NCBI RefSeq assembly: GCF_900129025.1
Contig: NZ_FQUM01000002.1
Location: 62,001-126,000, forward strand
Source: Mariniphaga anaerophila
GTDB taxonomy: Bacteria; Bacteroidota; Bacteroidia; Bacteroidales; Prolixibacteraceae
Reading direction: 5' to 3'
Length of the DNA stretch: 64,000 nt
Position 1 is the first letter of the stretch; each line of letters begins with the position of its first letter. Of this stretch, positions 8,622 to 15,710 are shown one piece after another. The notes beneath the pieces are model-generated. The model was given only the letters and a program-made list of their open reading frames with translations. It was not told the DNA's origin and did no database searches. The position numbers were made by a program, and so were the translations under genes.

Positions 8622-9530
8622 TTATTTAAGGTTCATGCTATGTGAAATGATGGCTTCGCGGGTAAAAACCCCGTTGCGGGCTTGTGTAAAATAATATGCC
8701 TTTTCGTTTTGGTCTACGTCGGTATGAATTTCGTTTACCCTGGGCAGCGGATGCAAAATGCGCATATTGGGTTTCGTATTTTTTAGCATTGCATTTCGCA
8801 GGATATAAACGTTTTTTACCTGTTCGTACTCCATCGGATCAGAAAAGCGTTCTTTCTGTACGCGGGTCATGTATATAATATCGGCTTCGCTGATGATGTC
8901 GGTAAATTCGCGGTGTTCAAAAAAACGAATTCCTTTTTCGCGGAGAAACATTTTGTATTCCTGCGGCATTTGCAGCTCAGGCGGAGCAATAAAATTGAAA
9001 ATTGGATTTTCAAACTCAGACATGGCCATGAGCAGTGAGTGTACTGTGCGTCCGTATTTCAGGTCGCCCACCATAAAAATGTTGAGGTTGTCTAACGTGC
9101 CCTGGGTTTTTTTGATGGAATACATGTCGAGCAGGGTTTGGGTAGGATGCTGGTTTGCTCCGTCTCCTGCATTAATAACCGGTACAGGCGAAACTTCGGC
9201 TGCATAGCGGGCGGCTCCTTCCAGTGGGTGACGCATTACAATAAGGTCGGCATAGTTACTCACCATTTTAATGGTGTCGTGCAGGGTTTCACCTTTCGAG
9301 GTACTTGAACTGCCCGGGTCGGCAATGCCGATAATTCGCCCGCCCAGCCTGCTGATGGCCGTTTCAAAACTTAGCCTTGTGCGTGTTGACGGCTCAAAAA
9401 AAAGGGAAGCAACTACCTTCCCCTGCAGCAAATCCTGATTTGGATTGGCTTCAAACTCTGCCGCGAGTTTCATTATCCTCAGGTATTCGTCCTTCGAATA
9501 ATCGGTAATGGAAATTAAATCTCGTTTCAT
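8622..9530 (-). CDS. pyrB: Aspartate carbamoyltransferase catalytic subunit
   Basis: A 302-residue catalytic chain that joins carbamoyl phosphate and aspartate in the second step of de novo UMP synthesis. The carbamoyl phosphate loop [15 protein letters not shown] is at about residue 49, the [10 protein letters not shown](T)LLD motif near 121, and the C-terminal [11 protein letters not shown] loop near 264 that contacts the substrate. With PyrI directly downstream it should form the class B dodecamer. The leader upstream holds a terminator-like hairpin, which may regulate the operon. Confidence 0.97.
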   Translation of the reverse strand: MKRDLISITDYSKDEYLRIMKLAAEFEANPNQDLLQGKVVASLFFEPSTRTRLSFETAISRLGGRIIGIADPGSSSTSKGETLHDTIKMVSNYADLIVMRHPLEGAARYAAEVSPVPVINAGDGANQHPTQTLLDMYSIKKTQGTLDNLNIFMVGDLKYGRTVHSLLMAMSEFENPIFNFIAPPELQMPQEYKMFLREKGIRFFEHREFTDIISEADIIYMTRVQKERFSDPMEYEQVKNVYILRNAMLKNTKPNMRILHPLPRVNEIHTDVDQNEKAYYFTQARNGVFTREAIISHSMNLK

Positions 9531-9565
9531 TGTATTTATGTATTGAATGTCAAATTCTTGCGTTC

Positions 9566-9603
9566 AAAAAAAAGCCAATATTTTAAAAAAATAAAATATT
9601 GGC
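9566..9603 (-). terminator. Terminator-like hairpin in the pyrB leader
   Basis: On the minus strand a perfect 12-bp stem (GCCAATATTTTA at 9592-9603 complement, pairing with 9574-9585), 6-nt loop, then eight T. It ends only about 35 bp before the pyrB ATG. It could end a short upstream transcript or act as an attenuator for pyrBI. Confidence 0.65.
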
Positions 9604-9836
9604 CTTTCGTTGGCTGAAAAAGTATTAAGTCTTTTTCTTTGAAATAAATGCCGGAGCAAACAAATATTCGTTTTATATAGCGTCGTAAATAAAAAATCGT
9701 TGATTTTCGGCAGGATTTGCCGCTACAGTAATGGTGTCGATGAATCTGTAGGCATTGCATAATGTGCCAAAATTACAATGAATTCTGTAATTGTGTGTTA
9801 AATGCAGTACTTTTTTTCACCTGATTTATTAACAGC
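9604..9836 (-). other. Leader region between yigZ-like gene and pyrBI
   Basis: About 230 nt without a convincing gene. On the minus strand TAATTTTG at 9768-9775 fits the -7 consensus, so a pyrB transcript may start near 9764 and cross the hairpin at 9566-9603. A 74-codon open frame through this stretch looks random in composition and I do not call it a gene. Confidence 0.4.
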
Positions 9837-10445
9837 TCAGGCATTGTTTCCTCCTGAAATTTCAACGCCGTAAAAATTTTCAAAAATTTCTGAAATCCTG
9901 GTTGCCTCTGATTTTCTGACGGTAAAGTCGAGCTCACAAGTCAGCTCGAAGCGGGTGTTGGTAATGTTCAGGTTTTCCTGTTTTATTATTTGCATCACTT
10001 CGTTCATCTCTTTGTAGGTGAATTTTAGTGTGAATATTTTTTCGATGGTGCGGGTTTCAATTTTTGCGTTTTTAATGGCTTCTGCAGCTGCAGTGCGGTA
10101 AGCGTTAATAAGCCCGCTTGTGCCGAGTAAAATTCCCCCAAAATAACGAACCACCACAATTAATACATTTGTTAATTCGAAGCTTAGTAGTTGCCCCAGA
10201 ATTGGCTTTCCTGCGGTGGACGAAGGTTCTCCGTCGTCGTTCGCCCTAAAGGCAATTTCTTCGGTCCCGAGCCTCCATGCATAGCAATGATGTCGGGCGC
10301 TGTGGTGCTCCTTTTTTATACGGGTTAATAATTCTTTTATGTCATCTTCGTTTTTGACCGGAAAAGCGTAAGCAAAAAATTTGCTCCCCTTGTCTTTAAA
10401 AAGACCTTCGCTTTTCACTTTTATGGTTTTGTATGTGTCATCCAT
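9837..10445 (-). CDS. YigZ/IMPACT family protein (UPF0029)
   Basis: A 202-residue protein of the YigZ/IMPACT family, cytoplasmic and of poorly defined function; the eukaryotic relative acts on translation control through Gcn2 and bacterial ones are sometimes labelled proline dipeptidase by mistake. The conserved core is plain: HSARHHCYAWRLG, NDDGEPSSTAGKPILG and VVVRYFGGILLGTSGLINAYR. A small C-terminal ferredoxin-like domain (residues about 135-200) follows. Its ATG overlaps the stop of the EamA gene by one base (TAATG), so the two are translated together. Confidence 0.92.
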   Translation of the reverse strand: MDDTYKTIKVKSEGLFKDKGSKFFAYAFPVKNEDDIKELLTRIKKEHHSARHHCYAWRLGTEEIAFRANDDGEPSSTAGKPILGQLLSFELTNVLIVVVRYFGGILLGTSGLINAYRTAAAEAIKNAKIETRTIEKIFTLKFTYKEMNEVMQIIKQENLNITNTRFELTCELDFTVRKSEATRISEIFENFYGVEISGGNNA

Positions 10446-11296
10446 TACAACAGAAAAAATAAACTTATTAGAGCCAGAATCAGCCCGGCCAGGTTTGTTC
10501 GGTTCAGATTTTCTTTAAAGATAAAAAATCCTGCCAATGCAGACATGGCTACAACAGACATATTGTTTACGGCAAAAACCATTGAGCTTTCTAACTGGCT
10601 TTTGTTTAACGCATTCAGAATAAAGTAAAGCGAGCCGAAGTTTACAATCCCAAGTAACATTCCAAGCAGGACTGTGGGACGGTTAAAATCAGTCTTCCTG
10701 ATTTTTGGAAAAGAAATGACGACGCCGGCAATAAAGGCTACCAAAAAAACGAAGGTTGAAAATACTGCCGAATGCTGTTCGTTTAGTCGCGTAGCCTGCA
10801 CAAATTTTATGAGAATATCAATTAATCCGCTTCCGGCAAAAATGAAAAGAGGAAAGTAGAACCAAAGTGTTTTGGTTTGCCTGAACCCTTTTTTGTAGAT
10901 TGTTAGCAGCACCGCAATTAGTGCCAGTGCAATTCCAATTTGCTTTTGGGGTGTTAGCGGTTCGTGAAACCACCAGATGGAAAAGAGGACAGGAAAAACA
11001 AGCGATAACTTATTGGCGAGGGTGGTAATTGTTACTCCGGCTTTTTGTGATGATTTTCCAATTAGAAAAAACATGCCGATGTACAAAATGCCAAGAACTA
11101 TTCCGTGCAGAAACCACGAATTACTTTGTGAGAATGCCTGGAGGTTGAAGTTCATCAGCAAGCTGAAACCAAGTAATGTTGCTGTCAGGTAGTTGATGGT
11201 GATGAGGTGCTGCAGCGGGCAGGAGTAATTTTTTGCCCATCTGAAAATGATATAAATGGCTGTGGAAGAAATAATACTTGCTGCAAGAAATATCAT
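10445..11296 (-). CDS. EamA/DMT family transporter
   Basis: A 283-residue inner-membrane protein with about ten hydrophobic helices arranged as two EamA-like repeats, the fold of drug/metabolite transporters. The first repeat starts right at the N terminus (MIFLAASIISSTAIYIIFRW) and the second ends with the C-terminal LAGLILALISLFFLL helix, where SMVFAVNNMSVVAMSALAG is the conserved family segment. The substrate cannot be told from sequence. It is the first gene of a two-gene unit with the YigZ protein and lies behind the dnaA terminator. Confidence 0.88.
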   Translation of the reverse strand: MIFLAASIISSTAIYIIFRWAKNYSCPLQHLITINYLTATLLGFSLLMNFNLQAFSQSNSWFLHGIVLGILYIGMFFLIGKSSQKAGVTITTLANKLSLVFPVLFSIWWFHEPLTPQKQIGIALALIAVLLTIYKKGFRQTKTLWFYFPLFIFAGSGLIDILIKFVQATRLNEQHSAVFSTFVFLVAFIAGVVISFPKIRKTDFNRPTVLLGMLLGIVNFGSLYFILNALNKSQLESSMVFAVNNMSVVAMSALAGFFIFKENLNRTNLAGLILALISLFFLL

Positions 11297-11310
11297 AACC
11301 AGGTACCATT

Positions 11311-11345
11311 AAAAAAAGAAACCAGGTAAAAACCTGGTTTTTATT
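11311..11345 (-). terminator. Intrinsic terminator of dnaA
   Basis: AAACCAGGT at 11319-11327 pairs with ACCTGGTTT at 11332-11340; on the minus strand the stem is followed by TCTTTTTTT. It lies directly after the dnaA stop codon and separates dnaA from the EamA gene. Confidence 0.75.
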
Positions 11346-11347
11346 TT

Positions 11348-12793
11348 TTATAGAGTGAGTTTCTTCTCAATGTCTTCAACGTACTGTCTGAAGTTTTTGT
11401 CGGTGTCTTTCAGATTATTTACGGTTTTGCATGCATGCAGCACCGTAGCATGGTCTTTATTCCCGATTTGAGCTCCAATGCTTGCCAGTGAATATTTGGT
11501 GAGCGTTTTGGAGAAATACATGGTAATTTGCCTTGCCTGTACAATTTCCCGCTTCCGGGTTTTTGTCTGAAGCGATTCTACCGGCATGTTAAAGTAGTCG
11601 CAAACAACTTTCGAAATGTATTCGATGGAGAGTTCGCGCCTCGAGTTTTTCACCAGCTTGTTAATCAGCTTGGCGGTAAGGTCGAGTGTAATTTCCCGTT
11701 TGTTGAGCATCGACTGGGCTAGTAACGATACCAGCGCACCTTCCAGTTCTCTTACATTATTAGTAACGTGCGAGGCAATGTATTCCATTACTTCTTCGGT
11801 AAGGTCAATTCCGTCTTTGTAAACTTTTCGCCGCAGAATTTCCATCCGCGTTTCAAAATCAGGCGTTTGCAAATCGGCAGTCAGTCCCCATTTAAATCGC
11901 GATAACAGGCGCTGCTCCATTCCTTTCAGTTCAATGGGCGGCTTATCCGAAGTTAAAATTAACTGTTTGCCGGTTTGGTGCAGGTGATTGAAAATGTGGA
12001 AGAATGTTTCCTGCGTTTTTTCTTTCCCTGCAAATTCCTGAACGTCATCCAGAATCAGTACGTCAATCATCTGGTAAAAATGCAGAAAATCGTTTCTGTT
12101 GTTGTTCCTGGTAGCCTCGGTAAACTGCGTCTGAAATTTGTTGGCGTTTACATAAAGTACCACTTTGTCGGGCATTTGTTCTTTTACTTCAATGCCGATG
12201 GCTTGTGCCAGGTGAGTTTTTCCCAACCCGGAGTTTCCATAAATCATTAACGGATTAAATGCTGTTCCCCCGGGATTCCGGGCTACTGCAAATCCTGCGC
12301 TTCGTGCCAACCGGTTGCAATCTCCTTCAACAAAGTTGTCAAACGTGTTGTCTGCCTTTAGTTGTGGGTCTATCTGCAATTTTTGAATTCCCGGTATGAT
12401 GAAAGGATTTTTTATGGATTTCTTTTCATCGGCTTTTAGCGGAATGGTGAGTGGCTTATTTTGGATTCTCGTGTTGTTGTTTGTAGGGTAGCTTACCGTG
12501 TAAGGGGTATCGCCGTTGTCTTGCGAGCTTCCGTTCGCAGGCCCCATTACAACATTATATTCCAATTTTGCCCCATTGCCCAGCACCATCCGAAGTGTTT
12601 TCCGTAAAATATCGATAAACTGCTCCTCCAGGTACTCATAGAAAAAAGCACTCGGTACCTGTATCGTTAACACTTTGTTCTCGATTCTTACGGGTTTAAT
12701 TGGTTCAAACCATGTCTTGTAACTGCTTCCGGGAACATTATCTCTAATAATATCGAGGCATTTCTCCCATGCAGTTTGATGTTCGCTGTTCAT
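11348..12793 (-). CDS. dnaA: Chromosomal replication initiator protein DnaA
   Basis: A 481-residue DnaA, which binds oriC and opens the duplex. Domain I (residues 1-80, WEKCLDIIRDNVPGSSYKTWFEPIKP) is followed by a polar linker, then the AAA+ domain with Walker A GNSGLGKTHLAQ near residue 189 and Walker B LILDDVQEF, and the DNA-binding domain IV with the signature KDHATVLHACKTV near the C terminus. All are complete. The gene stands alone between a strong terminator and a 286-bp AT-rich upstream region. The usual neighbours dnaN and rpmH are not adjacent; rpmH is about 40 kb away. Confidence 0.98.
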   Translation of the reverse strand: MNSEHQTAWEKCLDIIRDNVPGSSYKTWFEPIKPVRIENKVLTIQVPSAFFYEYLEEQFIDILRKTLRMVLGNGAKLEYNVVMGPANGSSQDNGDTPYTVSYPTNNNTRIQNKPLTIPLKADEKKSIKNPFIIPGIQKLQIDPQLKADNTFDNFVEGDCNRLARSAGFAVARNPGGTAFNPLMIYGNSGLGKTHLAQAIGIEVKEQMPDKVVLYVNANKFQTQFTEATRNNNRNDFLHFYQMIDVLILDDVQEFAGKEKTQETFFHIFNHLHQTGKQLILTSDKPPIELKGMEQRLLSRFKWGLTADLQTPDFETRMEILRRKVYKDGIDLTEEVMEYIASHVTNNVRELEGALVSLLAQSMLNKREITLDLTAKLINKLVKNSRRELSIEYISKVVCDYFNMPVESLQTKTRKREIVQARQITMYFSKTLTKYSLASIGAQIGNKDHATVLHACKTVNNLKDTDKNFRQYVEDIEKKLTL

Positions 12794-13079
12794 TTTTATA
12801 TTTGCCGGATTTTGAGGTTCTACAAATTCCTTTTTTTAATTCCCGAAAGCAAAAGTTGCGAAAAAAAAGTTTAAAAAAAAACTTAACGCCCCTTGATTTT
12901 TACGAAAATCAGTTATTGTTATCGTTATGAGGGGATTAATAAACATGTTTTTTTTCTTTTTTTTAATGTGTTGAAAATCAGTCGATTCTGTTTAATATTT
13001 TGATTAGTAGTCAGCTATCTGGTTGGTAGTGGTGGGGTTGGGGTTTTCATAAGTTTTTCTATTAACAAATAAACGTTAA
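12794..13079. other. AT-rich gap upstream of dnaA
   Basis: 286 bp between mlaD and dnaA. It contains a G-rich stretch on the plus strand (13021-13045), a weak AT hairpin with T-run on the minus strand (12861-12884), and a 10-bp direct repeat GAAAATCAGT at 12904 and 12973. I found no cluster of TTATCCACA-like DnaA boxes, so I do not call it an origin. The dnaA promoter should lie here but no clear TAnnTTTG is seen. Confidence 0.4.
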
Positions 13080-14330
13080 TTACTTTAACGATTTTAGCGC
13101 TCTTTCTAATTTTATTAACCGTCCGTTCTTAAAAGCAACGATAGATGCATCCGGAAATTTTTTCAGCGCTTTTTCATGCAATTTTACGATTTCGGTAAAA
13201 GAGCTGGTTGAGCCGACTAGATAACTGTATGCTTCGCTTGCAATGTACTCTTCAATTTCGCCGAGTCCTTTAAACCGATCGGTGTCTGTTGAGATGGGAG
13301 TTTCCGTTGAGACAAGATGTACTTTGAAAATAATTTTGCCGGTAACGTCTCCGGTAGCATTAACGTAAACCTTTCGTCCCAGGTCGAGGGCCGAAAATTT
13401 GAGGTAGCGTTCGGGATTTACCCTGATGTCGTTCATTAAAAGGTTAAGGTTGTCGGCCAGCAGGCTGACTGAAGCATAAAGCTGGTCGTCGTTGAGCAGT
13501 AATCCTGCTGTGTTATCGGTGCTTTCTAGTTGTACTAATATATTGTTGACTTTTGCCGTGGCATCGGCAATACTTTGCACTATTGGCGAAAGAGGCAGCC
13601 GGGCGAGTGTGTCGCTGATGGCGGAGATATTACTGAGGGTGTTTTCGAAATTGTCCATGCTGCTGTTAAGTGCAGTAATAATGGTGTCCAGGTTTGTGAT
13701 TATTCGTTCTACGTTTCCTTTCTTTGTGGATACAATCTCCTGCAGGTCGGCAGTTGTTTTTTCAATGTTGTAAACGGTTTGGTTAATATTCTTGAAACTT
13801 TCGGAAAGGTTCTTTCTGGCATCTTCATTAAAAATAACGGTAAGAACCGTGATTGCAGAATCGAGAGTGCCCAGCAATTCTTCGGCTTTGTTTTTTATGG
13901 GGAGAACCTGCATGCTAACCTGTTCTTTCAGGTCGTCCTCCACATCGCCCGGAATAGTGTCGTTTGCCGAATAAAATTCACTTCCGGTTCCCAGATTTAT
14001 TTTAATGATCCGGGTTCCCATCAGGTCGCTGCTCACAATTTGTGCTACAGTATTTTTCGGTAATTTAATGGAAGAATCGATGGTGAAAGTAACCAACAAC
14101 CGTCCACTGTGGTCGGGCAAAAAGCTTATTTTTTTTACCTGTCCTATTTTGTAACCGCTCAGTAATACATCGTTCGATGCCGAGAGTCCGTCTATTCTGT
14201 TGTAAACAACGTGATATTGATCTATCTTTTTAAATATGTCATTTCCTTTCAGGTAACTAAGTCCCCATATCAGAATAGTAACAGAGAGTACGATTAAAAT
14301 TCCAAGCTTTGTATATTTAGAAACTTTCAT
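13080..14330 (-). CDS. MlaD/MCE family lipid transport protein with C-terminal SPOR-like domain
   Basis: A 416-residue inner-membrane-anchored protein. One helix (about residues 8-26, LGILIVLSVTILIWGLSYL) is followed by an MCE domain (about 38-115, with YNRIDGLSASNDVLLSGYKIGQV), which in MlaD forms a ring that passes phospholipids between membranes. A long helical region (about 135-290, many NLDTI/DTLA-type repeats) comes next. The last 85 residues (332-416) look like a SPOR-type domain: FKVHL...RFKGLGEIEEYI...SYLVGST and PDASIVAFKNGRLI align by eye with the C terminus of the amidase encoded just upstream. The partner genes mlaE and mlaF are not in the window. It is downstream of the amidase, separated by 97 bp and a terminator. 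Confidence 0.85.
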   Translation of the reverse strand: MKVSKYTKLGILIVLSVTILIWGLSYLKGNDIFKKIDQYHVVYNRIDGLSASNDVLLSGYKIGQVKKISFLPDHSGRLLVTFTIDSSIKLPKNTVAQIVSSDLMGTRIIKINLGTGSEFYSANDTIPGDVEDDLKEQVSMQVLPIKNKAEELLGTLDSAITVLTVIFNEDARKNLSESFKNINQTVYNIEKTTADLQEIVSTKKGNVERIITNLDTIITALNSSMDNFENTLSNISAISDTLARLPLSPIVQSIADATAKVNNILVQLESTDNTAGLLLNDDQLYASVSLLADNLNLLMNDIRVNPERYLKFSALDLGRKVYVNATGDVTGKIIFKVHLVSTETPISTDTDRFKGLGEIEEYIASEAYSYLVGSTSSFTEIVKLHEKALKKFPDASIVAFKNGRLIKLERALKSLK

Positions 14331-14395
14331 TTTCGAGCTTTATTTGTTAGAAACAAAAAGTCACGTAAAATTAGGCATTCCTGCAATAATTGCCC

Positions 14396-14420
14396 AAAAA
14401 ATACCAGTAAAAACCGGTAT
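14396..14420 (-). terminator. Intrinsic terminator between amidase and MlaD genes
   Basis: On the minus strand ATACCGG pairs with CTGGTAT (one G-T) around a short T-rich loop and is followed by TTTTTTGGG. It lies 8 bp behind the amidase stop codon. Confidence 0.6.
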
Positions 14421-14427
14421 GTGTATT

Positions 14428-15579
14428 TTATAGTTTCCGGACAACCGTTTCTACCGGAACCAGGTTGTCGTTCTCGAAAGCGACAACAAAAGCCCCGCTG
14501 TATTTCTTTTTCAGCCTTTTTTGTTCTTCTCTGGCTTGTTGAACATCGTTGAATCTGCCACAAAAATAACGGTAGGTTTTCCCTTTTTTTTGCATGAAAA
14601 CGTTATGTTCTCCCTTGAAATTTTTTGCGCTGGGTTCAACATTGTTTGACAACGAGGCAATCTGAACAGAGAAATATATGTTGGTTGAATTTTGCGAGGT
14701 TGTTTCCACGTTATTGTCGGGAGAATTGTTGGAAATAGGGGAGTTTCTGCCGGATGTTTCGGTTACCATATTGAAACTGCTCCGCGCCTCCACCTTCTTT
14801 TTGTATTCTTTAAATGCTTTAAATATTGCCGATGCCAGGTGTTCCTGTCCCGATTTACTCTGAAGAAATTGTCTTTCTGCCGGATGATTCAGAAAACCCG
14901 TTTCAATTAAAACACTGGGCATGGTGGTTTGCCTGAGTACCAGAAATCCGGCCTGTTTAACACTTCTGTCAATTCGTTTGGCATGAATCCGGAATTGATC
15001 CTGAACCGCCGATGCCAGCATGGCGCTTTGTTCCATGTATTCATCCTGTACCAGTTCAAACATAATGTACGATTCAGAAGAGTTCGGGTCGAATCCTTCG
15101 TATGTGGTGTGGTAGTCGTCTTCCAGAAGAATCACGGCGTTTTCTTTTTTAGCTACTTCCAGGTTGTCTTCGGTGCGGTGTTGCCCTAAAATATAAGTTT
15201 CAGTTCCTTGCACCACGCCCCGCGCAACAGCATTTACGTGGATCGAAATAAAAAGGTCGGCACTATTTTTATTAGCAATTGCAGCCCGCCGGTACAGCGG
15301 AACAAAAACATCGCGGTTTCGGGTATAAATAACATTTACATCGGGGAAAGAAGCCTGAATGTAATTTCCGAGCTTCAGCGCAATGTCCAAAACAATATCT
15401 TTTTCTTTTGCATTTCCGTATGCAGCTCCCGAATCCTTGCCTCCGTGCCCGGGGTCAATCACCACTGTTTTAATAGTTGACCCGGGGCCTCCCGGTTTTG
15501 CATGCGCTGCAATGCTTCCTAAAATCCAATAGCTTGTAAAAAGGAGCAGCAGCCAGGTATACTTCTTTCTCTTTTTCAT
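14428..15579 (-). CDS. N-acetylmuramoyl-L-alanine amidase with SPOR-like domain
   Basis: An Amidase_3 enzyme that cuts the bond between MurNAc and L-Ala in peptidoglycan, in the periplasm, usually during cell separation. I start it at the ATG at 15579 (383 residues): MKKRKKYTWLLLLFTSYW is a signal peptide, and a TATTTTTG promoter box at 15600-15607 would lie inside the longer frame that opens at 15630. Zinc ligands and catalytic residues are in VVIDPGHGGKDSGA, the Glu of NAKEKDIVLDIA, FISIHVNA and VLIETGFLNH. A linker leads to a C-terminal SPOR-like domain (about residues 302-383; FSVQIASL...YRYFCGRF...GAFVVAFEND). It is divergent from lptD. Confidence 0.93.
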   Translation of the reverse strand: MKKRKKYTWLLLLFTSYWILGSIAAHAKPGGPGSTIKTVVIDPGHGGKDSGAAYGNAKEKDIVLDIALKLGNYIQASFPDVNVIYTRNRDVFVPLYRRAAIANKNSADLFISIHVNAVARGVVQGTETYILGQHRTEDNLEVAKKENAVILLEDDYHTTYEGFDPNSSESYIMFELVQDEYMEQSAMLASAVQDQFRIHAKRIDRSVKQAGFLVLRQTTMPSVLIETGFLNHPAERQFLQSKSGQEHLASAIFKAFKEYKKKVEARSSFNMVTETSGRNSPISNNSPDNNVETTSQNSTNIYFSVQIASLSNNVEPSAKNFKGEHNVFMQKKGKTYRYFCGRFNDVQQAREEQKRLKKKYSGAFVVAFENDNLVPVETVVRKL

Positions 15580-15599
15580 GTTGTTTCCCGTTTCTGAAG

Positions 15600-15607
15600 C
15601 AAAAATA
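15600..15607 (-). promoter_or_regulatory. -7 box of the amidase gene
   Basis: TATTTTTG on the minus strand fits TAnnTTTG. Transcription would begin near 15596, which leaves the ATG at 15579 as the first usable start. Confidence 0.5.
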
Positions 15608-15660
15608 GAAATATTAGAATTATTTTGCATTTATTAGGGTGCAGGTATAACCCTTATTTT

Positions 15661-15668
15661 TATTTTTG
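15661..15668 (+). promoter_or_regulatory. -7 box of lptD
   Basis: TATTTTTG on the plus strand, 43 bp before the TTG start of lptD; divergent from the amidase box at 15600-15607. No clear -33 element. Confidence 0.42.
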
Positions 15669-15710
15669 CACGTCGAGCCAACAGGTTAAGCATTAAAGTC
15701 AGAAAACATT

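Noticed and set aside
9536-9760. 74-codon minus-strand frame before pyrB
   Set aside because: Composition is random, rich in Phe/Ile/Lys, and it runs through the leader hairpin; no domain or start context.
12794-13079. Chromosome origin upstream of dnaA
   Set aside because: The stretch is AT-rich, but I found no cluster of TTATCCACA-like boxes; GC skew over the whole chromosome would be needed.
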